Source: Synergistaceae bacterium (GTDB lineage: Bacteria > Synergistota > Synergistia > Synergistales > Aminobacteriaceae). From it: a stretch of DNA of 64,000 bases. The position numbers and the translations under genes were made by a program. The stretch's first letter is position 1; each line of letters begins with the position of its first letter. Positions 33,132 to 41,699 of the stretch are shown one piece after another. The DNA lies in NCBI GenBank assembly GCA_017451025.1, contig JAFSSM010000010.1:1-64000 (forward strand), given 5' to 3'. The notes under the pieces were generated by a model. The model ran no database searches and was not told the DNA's origin. It worked only from the letters and a program-made list of their open reading frames with translations.

Positions 33132-34334
33132 ATGTGTGTACTATTGGCATGTGATGCACCTGTAGACAGCCTGCTTGTTAGGCTGAGTACAGCTTTTAGC
33201 AGCAATGACGCGGTCGAGATTCACATTCTGTTCCACGAACTGATCTCCATTGCCTGCAAGAATCGCTATGCGTCCGGCAACCTCTGGCACAACTACTTGA
33301 CACACTACATGTTGAGCAACGAGAACTTCTTTTCGCTGGCGTGTGAACGCAGGGATCCGCCGCAGGGTTCATTGAGGGATGTGGCAATGCATGATTTTGG
33401 AGCGTTTATGCGATTATTCGGGCTGGATAATGAACACATGCACTACATCGACAATTTCAGTGGCAGCGAGTCCGAAAATTCTCCTGTGTGCGAGATCAGC
33501 AAGGCCATAGCGGAAGCGACAACCCCTCAGAGAATCTTTGACATAGTAACGAATTTCTACAAGAGGCACGGAACAGGAAAGTTTGCGTTTGGGCGTGCGT
33601 TCAGGCTTAAGGGAGAAGAGCTTTGCGCTGTGGAACACGTAGGGGATGTGAGATTGTCGGACATAGTGGGATATGAGCTGCAGAAGCGGGAATTGGTCGC
33701 GAACACTGAGGCATTTTTGGCGGGCCGTCCTGCAAATAACGTTCTGCTTTACGGCGACGGAGGCACAGGAAAATCCACGAGCATCAAGGCAATTTTGAAT
33801 GAGTACGCTCCTCAGGGCTTGAGGGTGATTGAGATCTACAAGCACCAGTTCCGAAATATTCTTGACCTCACGGAAAAATTGAGGGACCGCAACTACAAGT
33901 TCATACTGTTCATTGATGATCTGTCGTTCGAGGAAGGGGAAGTTGAGTACAAGTACTTGAAGGCGGTTATCGAGGGAGGAATTGAGACACGCCCGGATAA
34001 CATGCTGATATATGCGACTTCGAACCGGCGGCATATTGTGCGCGAGGTGTGGAAGGATCGCGACGACATGGAGCACAAGGGCGACATTCACAGGTCTGAC
34101 ACTGTGGAGGAGAAGTTATCGCTGGCTTCGAGGTTCGGGATAGCGATAAACTACTCGAGTCCGAGACGCGATGAGTATCACGAAATAGTTAGGACACTTT
34201 CGGAGAAGGCAGGGCTTGAGATTGAGGATAAGGAGCTTTTTGCGGGTGCTGACAGGTGGGAAATTCGGCACGGAGGAATGACCGGAAGGGCAGCACGCCA
34301 GTACGTAGATTACCTGCTAGGGATTAGGGGCTAG
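33132..34334 (+). CDS. DUF815-type AAA ATPase
   Basis: A 400-residue cytosolic ATPase. An N-terminal region of ~170 residues without clear homology is followed by an AAA core: YGDGGTGKST (Walker A, ~205-215), FILFIDDLSFEEGE (Walker B) and ATSNRRHIVRE (sensor 1). The block KAVIEGGIETRPDNMLIYATSN is characteristic of the DUF815 family, whose function is unknown. It closes the operon of exported proteins, six bases after the previous stop, so it may power assembly or quality control for them. The last four residues are encoded by a G-rich repeat (34317-34349), so the native C-terminus was probably replaced. Confidence 0.8.
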   Translation: MCVLLACDAPVDSLLVRLSTAFSSNDAVEIHILFHELISIACKNRYASGNLWHNYLTHYMLSNENFFSLACERRDPPQGSLRDVAMHDFGAFMRLFGLDNEHMHYIDNFSGSESENSPVCEISKAIAEATTPQRIFDIVTNFYKRHGTGKFAFGRAFRLKGEELCAVEHVGDVRLSDIVGYELQKRELVANTEAFLAGRPANNVLLYGDGGTGKSTSIKAILNEYAPQGLRVIEIYKHQFRNILDLTEKLRDRNYKFILFIDDLSFEEGEVEYKYLKAVIEGGIETRPDNMLIYATSNRRHIVREVWKDRDDMEHKGDIHRSDTVEEKLSLASRFGIAINYSSPRRDEYHEIVRTLSEKAGLEIEDKELFAGADRWEIRHGGMTGRAARQYVDYLLGIRG

Positions 34335-34349
34335 GGGCTAGGGGCTAGG
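34317..34349 (+). repeat. G-rich telomere-like repeat, copy 2
   Basis: CTAGGGATTAGGGG is followed by three CTAGGGG-type units, giving four G runs with 3-4 base spacers. It contains the stop codon of the AAA ATPase gene and immediately precedes its terminator. Confidence 0.8.
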
Positions 34350-34365
34350 AAAAGGCAAAAGAGAA

Positions 34366-34393
34366 CCTCCCGCGAAAAACGGGAGGCTTTTTT
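34366..34393 (+). terminator. Terminator after the AAA ATPase operon
   Basis: CCTCCCG pairs perfectly with CGGGAGG around a 7-base loop, followed by CTTTTTTAT. The restriction gene converging from the right ends at 34392, so the same hairpin probably serves both strands. Confidence 0.9.
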
Positions 34394-35218
34394 ATGCGAA
34401 CAGTTTGCTGAAAATATCTGCTTCCAGATCTGAGATGTTGTAGAGAGTATCGAGGAAACTGAATGTTTCATGAAGGCTGTTTTTTGCGTAGAGCCAGCCT
34501 TTGCCGTCGGTTATCCACACAAAAGTGAAACCTGGAATGTTGCGTGCTTCTTCTGCGATTAGTCGGTAACTTCTGGCGGTTTCGTTGAGTTTTGAGCCGC
34601 CGCCAGTGTAGAAATTGGTCTCGATAGCGTATAAAGTGTTGGGCGTTTGTACGGTGAAATCCCAGCGTTTGTTTTGGGGAAGCGAAGATATAGGAAGCTT
34701 CAGCGAGGATGAAGGAACTTCCCGGTCGTAAGGAATGCCGGATTTCTTGAGGAAGCCCTCAACCAGATGTTCCATTTGATGGCCGCCCCTATTTTTGCGT
34801 CCGTTGGAGTTCATTCCTGCCTCAACCCCAGTAACATAATCATACAAGTGAGAGATTAGATGTTTCTCCAGCATGTCGAATAACCCTGTTTTGGCATGAA
34901 ACAAGCGTACTGTTCGGGAGTCTGAACGATCTTGTTGAAACGGTAAGTTATCGCGGCGTTTTCATCCTGACAGTATATTTCGTAACTTCTGACAGCTAGA
35001 AGTATCGGGACAGCCTTAAGGCAGCTGGGGTATTCAGCTATAAGGTGCAGGAAGTCTGCCTCTATGTTCTCAGAGTTCACCAGTGAGTTCAACGTGAAGA
35101 TTTCCGTCTTCAGCTTTTTTGCATTCTTGTAGACCTTCTCAAAGTCTACGTAATAACCATATCCGTTGATGGACTCCCTGAATGTACCTAGCCACTCATC
35201 AAAATTTCGTCTGATCAT
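34392..35218 (-). pseudogene. DpnII-like type II restriction endonuclease, split by a frameshift
   Basis: Two overlapping frames together match a DpnII-type GATC endonuclease. The 5' part (35218 to about 34885, RRNFDEWLGTF, YYVDFEKVYKN) runs into a wrong-frame tail after FMPKQ. The 3' part resumes as KTGLFDMLEKHLISHLYDYV, DYVTGVEAGMNSNGRKNRGG, IETNFYTGGGSKLNETARSY and FVWITDGKGW. Adding one A to the A run near 34893 restores a single frame of ~275 residues. Either the nuclease is inactive, the A run is a phase-variation site, or this is a sequencing error. The ATG overlaps the methylase stop. Confidence 0.85.
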
Positions 35219-35985
35219 AAACTTTTCAGCCTCCTTATAGATAAATCTATGTACTCATGGCTATTGTCTATCCCTATATAACTGCGACTCAGCTTTTTAC
35301 ATGCTACCCCTGTTGTCGACGAACCGCAGAACGGATCGAGTACAAGCTCTCCTTCCTGCGTCGAGGCCAAGATTATCCGTTCAAGAATATACATCGGCTT
35401 TTGCGCAGGATGCTTCCCGTGAGTCTTTTCTGCATGTGGAGTAAGAGTTCCAGTCCAAACGTCTTTCATCTGCTTTCCTCCGTTGAGTTCCTTCATCAGA
35501 TGGTAGTTGAAGTAATGTCGAGTATTTTCGTTTTTCCGTGCCCATAATATCGTCTCTGTGCTGTGCGTAAAGTATCTGCATGAAAGATTTGGCGGCGGGT
35601 TGGTCTTCTGCCAGGTGATATTGTTGATTATCTTGAAGCCTTCCTGTTCGAGAGCCATACCTACAGAATAAATGTTGTGGAGAGTCCCTGTTACCCATAT
35701 TGTGCCGTCAGGTTTGAGAACTCTGCGGCAGAGACGAATCCACCTGCGGTTGAAGTCGTGCTTGTCTTCTAAGGTTTCTGCTTTGTCCCAGTCTCCTTTG
35801 TTCACCGATACCCTCTTTCCACCGCTACAAGAGAAGCCTCCATTGGACAGAAAATAAGGGGGGTCAGCAAAAACCATGTCCACACATTCCGGACACATAT
35901 CCTCAAGCGCAAGGAAAGCATCGTGCAGGAAGAGTGATGAACATTCATCAGCAAAGTAAGGTTGTAAAGTATAGAAATATGACAT
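35215..35985 (-). CDS. DpnA-like adenine DNA methyltransferase
   Basis: A 256-residue DNA methyltransferase. The catalytic DPPYFLSNGG motif comes first and the SAM-binding DPFCGSSTTGVA motif near the C-terminus, the beta-class order shared with DpnA. Together with the DpnII-like nuclease this predicts methylation of the adenine in GATC. ATG at 35985 follows GGAG by six bases; a GTG 12 bases earlier overlaps that ribosome site. Its stop overlaps the nuclease start (ATGA). DpnII systems often have a second, Dam-like methylase; none is present here. Confidence 0.85.
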   Translation of the reverse strand: MSYFYTLQPYFADECSSLFLHDAFLALEDMCPECVDMVFADPPYFLSNGGFSCSGGKRVSVNKGDWDKAETLEDKHDFNRRWIRLCRRVLKPDGTIWVTGTLHNIYSVGMALEQEGFKIINNITWQKTNPPPNLSCRYFTHSTETILWARKNENTRHYFNYHLMKELNGGKQMKDVWTGTLTPHAEKTHGKHPAQKPMYILERIILASTQEGELVLDPFCGSSTTGVACKKLSRSYIGIDNSHEYIDLSIRRLKSL

Positions 35986-36071
35986 ACGAATCTCCACATA
36001 AAAATTTTATGAATGATCTTAGCAACTGATATCGCAATGTCCATAAGCCAATTTTACAGAAACAAAGAAAT

Positions 36072-36104
36072 ACCCCCCGCTTTCACGAGGGGCACGTTTT
36101 TTTC
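36072..36104. terminator. Hairpin terminator after the class I aldolase gene
   Basis: A CCCC(x)CG / CG(x)GGGG hairpin around CTTTCA, with seven T on the plus side and TATTTCTTTG on the minus side. The minus-strand aldolase gene ends 7 bases to its right, so it probably terminates that gene. Confidence 0.65.
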
Positions 36105-36110
36105 TGAGCT

Positions 36111-37187
36111 TTACGCTATCGTTATATCCTTGCACAGGTACACGTCCTGCACCGCATTAATTATCTGCACGCCCTCGCTCATCGGACGCTGGAACGCTTT
36201 ACGCCCGAGAATCAGTCCCATTCCTCCTGCCCTCTTGTTGATGACCGCAGTCCTTACTGCCTCGCTCAGGTCGCTAGCTCCGCCTGACGCTCCGCCAGAA
36301 TTGATGAGTCCTGCACGTCCCATGTAGCAGTTAGCCACCTGATAGCGCGCAAGGTCAATCGGGTGCTCGGTCGTCAGCTTGTCATACATTTCTTGCGAAG
36401 TCTTGCCGTAGCCTTTGCCCATAGCAGGATAACCGCCGTTGTTCGTGGGGAGCTTCTGCTTGATGATGTCCGCCTCAATCGTTACGCCCAAGTGGTTAGC
36501 CTGGCCGGTGAGGTCCGCGCTTGCGTGGTAGTCCGTAACCTTGTCGTCCTTCTTGACCTTGAACGCGGAATTGCGCAGGTAGCACCACAAAATTGTTGCC
36601 ATTCCCATTTTGTGAGCCTCGCTGAACGCACGGGAAATCTCCTGAATCTGGCGCGTGGACTCAGGGCTGCCGAAGTATATTGTCGCGCCGACTGCCACTG
36701 CTCCGAGATTGTACGCCTGCTTTACCGACGCAAAGAGCACCTGGTCAAACTGGTTGGGATATGTCAGCAGCTCGTTGTGGTTGAGCTTGAGCACAAAGGG
36801 AATCTTGTGCGCATACTTGCGGGCTGTTGCGCCCAGAACTCCCAGAGTTGTAGCTACGGCGTTGCACCCGGCTTCCATTGCGAGCTTGATGATATTTTCG
36901 GGGTCGAAGTATATCGGGTTAGGCCCGAAGGATGCTCCGGCTGAATGTTCAATGCCCTGATCTACCGGCAGAATTGAGATGTAACCGGTGTTAGCGAGGC
37001 GGCCGTGCGAGAAAAGAGTCTGCATTGCACGCATAACAGGGATAGGGCGGTCGGACATGCTGACTACGCGGTCAACGAAATCCGGGCCGGGAAGTGAGAG
37101 CATATCCTGCGGGATTGTTTCGCACTTATGTGTCAACAATGACTCTGCTTCTGAGCCTAAGAGAGCTTCAATTTTTCCGAGTTCCAT
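36111..37187 (-). CDS. fbaB: Class I fructose-bisphosphate aldolase (DhnA/FbaB family)
   Basis: A 358-residue Schiff-base aldolase that interconverts fructose-1,6-bisphosphate and the two triose phosphates. [15 protein letters not shown] is the family opening of the barrel, FVLKLNHNE and [11 protein letters not shown] follow, and [17 protein letters not shown] near the C-terminus is the phosphate-binding part. Lysine residues in the barrel fit the class I mechanism, with no metal-binding class II motif. GGAGG lies 11 bases before the ATG. It is a single gene with its own -10 box and terminator. Confidence 0.92.
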   Translation of the reverse strand: MELGKIEALLGSEAESLLTHKCETIPQDMLSLPGPDFVDRVVSMSDRPIPVMRAMQTLFSHGRLANTGYISILPVDQGIEHSAGASFGPNPIYFDPENIIKLAMEAGCNAVATTLGVLGATARKYAHKIPFVLKLNHNELLTYPNQFDQVLFASVKQAYNLGAVAVGATIYFGSPESTRQIQEISRAFSEAHKMGMATILWCYLRNSAFKVKKDDKVTDYHASADLTGQANHLGVTIEADIIKQKLPTNNGGYPAMGKGYGKTSQEMYDKLTTEHPIDLARYQVANCYMGRAGLINSGGASGGASDLSEAVRTAVINKRAGGMGLILGRKAFQRPMSEGVQIINAVQDVYLCKDITIA

Positions 37188-37225
37188 TGAAATAATAGCC
37201 TCCTTAAAGTTGATGTTACCCGAAT

Positions 37226-37231
37226 ATTATA
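37226..37231 (-). promoter_or_regulatory. Candidate -10 box for the aldolase gene
   Basis: TATAAT on the minus strand, about 40 bases before the aldolase start. No clear -35. Confidence 0.4.
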
Positions 37232-37258
37232 CGCCCGATTAATTTACAGAACTGCAGA

Positions 37259-38164
37259 TTAGAACCAGTGCAAATGATACCATCTGGCACCAAGACGTTT
37301 GAGCGTATAGTTTGACAGAGATTTAGAATGCTTTGCATAATCCAGAGCCATTTTGCCGTTGTTATCTTCAATGGCTATATCGGCACCTGCATTAATTAGA
37401 ACATTGACCACAACATCGCTATTGCTCATATCTGCTGCGTATATCAATGGCGTTTTTCCGTCTTGGTCTCGGGCATTGATGTTTGCACCTGCATTGATTA
37501 ACGCCTTAAGTGCTTCAATTCTGTCTTTTGTTCCCGAAGCTAGCATAAGTGCAGTCTGAGAGTTATCATTCTTAGCATTGACATCAGCTCCTGCTGCAAT
37601 CAAGGCATTAACGACTTCGTAAGAAGCGCGAGAACGGTGGCCGAGAGCTTTCATCAAGACTGTATTATTTTCATCGTCCCTAGCGTTGACATCAGCTCCT
37701 GCCTTCACGAGTAGACTGACTACATCAGGATAATTCATGTCGCTATAAGCCTCCTCTAACAGAAATATTCTGCTGACGTATGCTCCTGCATCAATGAGCG
37801 TCTGAACTACTTCAGGAGTGTTATTCTGGGCCGCGTAAACTAGAGCAGTGTTACCCTCATAATCTTTAGCGTGTACATACTCTCCGGCTTGAAGTAGCTT
37901 CTTAATGTCAGAAGATGTTCCATGTTTAGCAGCGTCCATAAGAACAGTAACTGAGGCTATTTGCATCCTATTTTCAAATTCGGTCTGTACCCTAGCCTCG
38001 ATTTCAGCCTCAAATTCAGCTTCCTGCTCCAATTGCTCGTAATACATTTCTCGGACAACTTCGTCCATTCCCTCTAAAGCTGGATTAGTATAGTAAGAGG
38101 CAAATACAGGCTCAAAGGTAAACAGCACCATTATCAGCTCCAAATAGACAGCGCACTTCTTCAT
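37259..38164 (-). CDS. Exported ankyrin-repeat protein
   Basis: A 301-residue protein with a signal peptide (MKKCAVYLELIMVLFTFEPV, cut near ASYY). Residues ~40-65 form a Glu-rich helix, and residues ~75-285 hold six to seven ankyrin repeats (GNTALVYAAQNNTPEVVQTL, AGADVNARDDENNTVLMKAL, AGANINARDQDGKTPLIYAA). Ankyrin repeats bind other proteins; with export, the partner would be in the periplasm or outside. The start lies four bases after the stop of the HdeD-like gene, so it is the last gene of a four-gene operon. Ribosome site is weak. Confidence 0.85.
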   Translation of the reverse strand: MKKCAVYLELIMVLFTFEPVFASYYTNPALEGMDEVVREMYYEQLEQEAEFEAEIEARVQTEFENRMQIASVTVLMDAAKHGTSSDIKKLLQAGEYVHAKDYEGNTALVYAAQNNTPEVVQTLIDAGAYVSRIFLLEEAYSDMNYPDVVSLLVKAGADVNARDDENNTVLMKALGHRSRASYEVVNALIAAGADVNAKNDNSQTALMLASGTKDRIEALKALINAGANINARDQDGKTPLIYAADMSNSDVVVNVLINAGADIAIEDNNGKMALDYAKHSKSLSNYTLKRLGARWYHLHWF

Positions 38165-38168
38165 GGCA

Positions 38169-38675
38169 TTACAGCATTAAGAAGCCTTCCAATACCGTCA
38201 ACACTCCTGACGCTATGAACGATCCTCCCAGAATCATCGTCAGTATAACCGAGAGCGATACGTTCAGCGGAGAAGCAAACACCAGTCCTCCCAAAGCAAT
38301 TAGGGCTATCCCGTTGATGAGCATTAACCACCAGCCTTTTCCCCCAGCTCCTCCAAACCACAACGACATACCGATTCGCGAAAATCCCGTGCAGATAAAC
38401 CACAGCCCTATCACGAACGGAATAATCAGTGCCGTAATTCCCGGCTGGACTATCATGTACACTCCCATCACAAAGTCCAGAAGTCCGAGCAGTATAAACC
38501 TCTTCAGTCCGAAGAAGTAGAACGCGCTGAAGTAGTTTATTCCTGATGCGAGCAGGCCAAGCCCGATAAAGAACCCGACCGTCATCAATGCATCAACAGG
38601 ATACCTCATTGCGAGCCCCCCAAGAACGACAAGAATAATCCCCGTAATAATATAGTTTGTGCGAAAATTCCTCAT
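38169..38675 (-). CDS. HdeD/DUF308-family inner-membrane protein
   Basis: A 168-residue protein with six hydrophobic helices and recurring Gly-rich turns (IITGIILVVLGGLAMRYP, GLGLLASGINYF, LMLINGIALIALGGLVF). This is the DUF308/HdeD layout, linked to acid resistance in enteric bacteria. Its role here is unknown. The ATG overlaps the stop of the HAD gene, and the ankyrin gene follows at once. Confidence 0.82.
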   Translation of the reverse strand: MRNFRTNYIITGIILVVLGGLAMRYPVDALMTVGFFIGLGLLASGINYFSAFYFFGLKRFILLGLLDFVMGVYMIVQPGITALIIPFVIGLWFICTGFSRIGMSLWFGGAGGKGWWLMLINGIALIALGGLVFASPLNVSLSVILTMILGGSFIASGVLTVLEGFLML

Positions 38676-39283
38676 GATCTGCCCTCCTCAAGCATTGCGT
38701 TCAATTCCTGCTGTGTCTGCGCCAGCGTTACGAACTGTATTGCGTTGAACCCGAAATCATGCCCGGCCTTCACGTTGCGCTCCAGGTCATCGATGAACAC
38801 ACACTCCGAAGGATTCAGGCTGAATTTGTCGGCTATGCACTGGTAGATTCTGCGGTCTGGTTTGATGAGCTTAACATCACACGAGAACACTCCGCCATCC
38901 AGAAGCGGCAGGAAGTCTAATACGCCGGGATTCTTGGCCATAACGTAGCGTGAGTAGTTCGACAGATAGAGAAGCCTGTACCCTCTGGCCTTGAGGTCAG
39001 CGAGCCACAACGGAGTCGCCGGACGTTTTTTGAGGGTGTCGCCGACGTTCTCGAAGACTTTGCGGAGTTCTGCTTCGCGTTCGGGAGCATGAGCAATTAT
39101 CGACGCGAAGACCTCTTCGGGTTCATCACCAGCGTCTAATCTGTCCCAGCGTCTATTTCCCCAAACTGCCGCGTCAAGTTCATCAATCAGTTCTTCGCGG
39201 CCCGGAAACATCCTGTGAATGAAGCCGTCCCAGTCAAAATCGATCAGCACTCCGCCTATGTCGAAGATTATCGTGCTAATCAT
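38672..39283 (-). CDS. HAD-superfamily hydrolase (YihX-like)
   Basis: A 203-residue haloacid-dehalogenase-fold hydrolase. FDIGGVLIDFDWDG holds the nucleophile aspartate at residue 8, LLYLSNYSR is motif II, a KPDRRIYQ lysine is motif III, and VFIDDLERNVKAGHDFG is motif IV. These features match sugar-phosphate phosphatases of the YihX type. It overlaps the nicotinamidase-fusion gene by eight bases and the HdeD-like gene by four. Its central part resembles the C-terminal extension of the upstream fusion protein, which suggests that the extension arose by duplication of a gene like this one. Confidence 0.88.
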   Translation of the reverse strand: MISTIIFDIGGVLIDFDWDGFIHRMFPGREELIDELDAAVWGNRRWDRLDAGDEPEEVFASIIAHAPEREAELRKVFENVGDTLKKRPATPLWLADLKARGYRLLYLSNYSRYVMAKNPGVLDFLPLLDGGVFSCDVKLIKPDRRIYQCIADKFSLNPSECVFIDDLERNVKAGHDFGFNAIQFVTLAQTQQELNAMLEEGRS

Positions 39284-40343
39284 GAACGTCTACCTTCACG
39301 AGCATCCGGCTCAATGCTTTGCGCAGGTGGTTAATATCCGGTGAAGGCAATGTGCGGAATCCTGCGGCCTCTGCGGCTCTGCAGGTATCTTCATCTGCGG
39401 CAAACAGAGACTCCTGCGGAACAATCCCCGCAATGTTTTCCGGAGCTTGGGGCTTGACGAACTCGACAGCATCGGTGTCAATGCTGTAATTTGACATCAG
39501 CACAACCCTGTAGCCGCTTTCCTTTAACGTGGGGATATTCGAGGGGACAGCCGGGTGCTTGCCGATACGTCCAAACGCATCACGTATCTCCTGCTCGCGT
39601 TCTGGTGCGGCAGATATTGCGGCTGTCATGAGTTTTGCAGGGTCTCCGGAGAAGCGGTTTCCCCATGCTGAATCGATGATGCTGTTAATCAGGCTGTTCT
39701 CGTCAAACAGCTTCTTCATAGCATCATGGCAGCAGGAACCTATCGCCCAATCACCAAAGTGTTCTCCGAGAATTATTGCCTTGATTTTGTCCGCATCCGC
39801 TCCAAGTGCAGACAGCTCTGCAATGGTTTTCTTGTGGCCTTCTCCGTCAACCCAGCCCAGCATGGACGCAGATACATCGATATTCCGCCAGGATGCTACA
39901 AACTCTAACACAGTTTCCTTGACGCAGAACTCCGTAGCTATTCCGCAGATAAGCACGTCTTGCCCGAGCACTTGGCTCAAATCATCTCCTTCAATGTTTC
40001 TGGCCCGGAAAGCGGAGTATTCCTCGATAGCGTCATAAGTGCCCTTTCGGTAGATGTTCGATTCACTGGGACGCTGTTCTGGGTTCTTGATGTCAGTTGT
40101 GAATGCGCTGTGAAGTTCCGCACCGTGAGTCCCTGCCTGGCAGTGAACCGGCCAAGTCCCGCCGTTGGGAATGTAGCTGCAATGTTTAGGGCCGTGCCAG
40201 TCCGCAGAGTAGAACACGCGAGCGTCAGGATGTGCGTTGATGTACCTGATGATGTTTTTCACGGCTTCCTCTGCGTGTGCACAGGCCAGAGTTCCGTCAA
40301 TGAAGTCGTATTGGCAGTCCACAACCAAAATATCTTTCGTCAT
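39276..40343 (-). CDS. pncA: Nicotinamidase fused to a degenerate HAD-like domain
   Basis: A 355-residue protein. Residues 1-200 form an isochorismatase-fold nicotinamidase: catalytic D9, K100 and C140 are in the expected contexts (VVDCQYDF, YRKGTYDA, ATEFCVKE), and metal ligands lie in SADWHGPKH. It would convert nicotinamide to nicotinate for NAD salvage. Residues ~205-350 match the adjacent HAD hydrolase (SAWGNRFSG, APEREQEIRDAFGRIG, SGYRVVLMSNYS) but lack the N-terminal motif with the nucleophile aspartate, so the extension is probably not catalytic. The downstream cobT uses nicotinate mononucleotide but is a separate transcription unit. Confidence 0.85.
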   Translation of the reverse strand: MTKDILVVDCQYDFIDGTLACAHAEEAVKNIIRYINAHPDARVFYSADWHGPKHCSYIPNGGTWPVHCQAGTHGAELHSAFTTDIKNPEQRPSESNIYRKGTYDAIEEYSAFRARNIEGDDLSQVLGQDVLICGIATEFCVKETVLEFVASWRNIDVSASMLGWVDGEGHKKTIAELSALGADADKIKAIILGEHFGDWAIGSCCHDAMKKLFDENSLINSIIDSAWGNRFSGDPAKLMTAAISAAPEREQEIRDAFGRIGKHPAVPSNIPTLKESGYRVVLMSNYSIDTDAVEFVKPQAPENIAGIVPQESLFAADEDTCRAAEAAGFRTLPSPDINHLRKALSRMLVKVDVHD

Positions 40344-40645
40344 AATGAAAATTTCTCCTTTCTTTCTGCTACAATACTTTTGGCCTTTAATGAGTCAGGT
40401 TTGGGGAGTTAGCTGAACTAATCGTTTCAGTTCGTAAAATCCTGAACGTACATAAGACTTTAACACACAGTTAGGCGTTCTGTAAAAACGGATTATACAA
40501 GTAAGCGGATAACCTGCGAATGGTTTACCGGGTAGAAGCTGAAGCAAACCAGCTCAGGCGAATAAGAGCACATTGATGCTAAACTTCTCCTGAAGTCGTG
40601 TAACAAAGACAGTTTGCACTGGCAGTCCACAACTTTTTTCTCCCT
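40344..40645. other. 300-base intergenic region with hairpins and a relic of the pncA start
   Basis: No gene. On the minus strand TATAAT near 40492-40497 could be the pncA promoter. CCTG, TGGTTT, AAACCA and CAGG at about 40512-40557 form a nested hairpin. A 15-base block GTTGTGGACTGCCA(g/a), followed by ACGACTTCA, occurs here (minus strand, about 40590-40635, with a 20-base insert) and again at the start of the pncA coding sequence. This looks like a duplicated or recombined fragment. A small RNA or leader is possible. Confidence 0.4.
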
Positions 40646-41686
40646 TCATAATAATTCATCGAAATTCCCCATGCCGTTAATTATAGCTAGTGCGTTATCA
40701 ATTATATTCATCATAATTGCACAGCCTGTTCCTTCACCCAGACGCATACCCAGTTTCAGCGGAGCTTCGAGGTTCATGAATTTTGCGGCCCTGGAGTATG
40801 CAGGCTCAGGAGATTCGTGCGACGCAAACATGTACTCGCGCGTTATAGGCTCAAGCATGTACGCCATCAATGCCCCTGCAATCGAGATTACGCCGTCGAT
40901 AATCACAGGGACATGATACGCCGCTCCTCCGAGAAACACTCCGGTCATTGCGGCAATGTCCAGCCCTCCGACACACGAAAGTATGTTTACGGGGTCAGTG
41001 AGGCTCTCCGAGTGAAGAGCAAGTGCCTCGAGAATCACTCTCTGTTTCCGCGCGAAAGCCTCGTCATCGAGTCCTGCGCCCCTGCCGACAAGCGAAGCAT
41101 CCCGTGAGCCAGTTCCTGCCATAATGCACGCACACGCAGGAGTGGTGTTTCCCATTCCGACCTCTCCTGTGCCGATAAGGCTAACTCCCTCTAACTTGGC
41201 CTGATGCACAAGTTCCGCGCCGAACAGGATAACTTCTTCGGTGAGAGTTAGGGGCATTGCGCGGCCATGAAGGAAGTTTGCGGTTCCTTCCGGAAGAAAT
41301 TTGCGGGTGATGATGTTTTTGTGAGGAACTAGCTCCTTTACGCCTAAGTCATATATGCGCAAATCTGCTCCTGCCTGACGCGCAAGAACATTTATCCCGC
41401 CGTCCTGAGTCTCTGCGTAGACGCGCATTAATTTCCGCGTGAAATCCTGCGGCGATGAACACACTCCCTCAGAGTAAATTCCGTGATCTGACCCGAACAG
41501 GAATATAGCTTTGCGGGTGAGAGTATTGCGTGGTTTTCCGGTTATGCCTGAGACTCGAATCGCAATGTTCTCAAGATGTCCGAGACTGCCCTGCGGTTTC
41601 ACGAACGATTCCAGCAGGTTCTTGGCCTGAAGCATTGCGTTAGAGTCAGGCTTAGTGATAGAGCGCAGTATTTCCTGAAGATTCAT
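40646..41686 (-). CDS. cobT: Nicotinate-nucleotide--dimethylbenzimidazole phosphoribosyltransferase
   Basis: A 346-residue enzyme that makes alpha-ribazole phosphate for the lower loop of cobalamin. KPQGSLGHLE at the N-terminus, FGSDHGIYSEGV, GEVGMGNTTPA and a final LGEGTGCA with the catalytic glutamate are the family signatures. AGGAGT lies eight bases before the ATG. It follows the RecO-like gene by 13 bases. No other cobalamin gene is in the window, and no B12 riboswitch was found upstream. Confidence 0.93.
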   Translation of the reverse strand: MNLQEILRSITKPDSNAMLQAKNLLESFVKPQGSLGHLENIAIRVSGITGKPRNTLTRKAIFLFGSDHGIYSEGVCSSPQDFTRKLMRVYAETQDGGINVLARQAGADLRIYDLGVKELVPHKNIITRKFLPEGTANFLHGRAMPLTLTEEVILFGAELVHQAKLEGVSLIGTGEVGMGNTTPACACIMAGTGSRDASLVGRGAGLDDEAFARKQRVILEALALHSESLTDPVNILSCVGGLDIAAMTGVFLGGAAYHVPVIIDGVISIAGALMAYMLEPITREYMFASHESPEPAYSRAAKFMNLEAPLKLGMRLGEGTGCAIMMNIIDNALAIINGMGNFDELL

Positions 41687-41699
41687 GATGACTCCTGAA

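Noticed and set aside
36072-36104. Terminator of a plus-strand transcript
   Set aside because: The best U-tract is on the plus side, but no plus-strand gene ends nearby; kept as the aldolase terminator with lower confidence.
40381-40620. Cyclic-di-GMP (GEMM) riboswitch, from a GCAAACC match
   Set aside because: The second conserved half and tetraloop receptor pattern are missing; only a 7-base coincidence.
40344-40645. Cobalamin riboswitch next to cobT
   Set aside because: The region is downstream of cobT, not upstream, and no B12-box consensus is visible on either strand.
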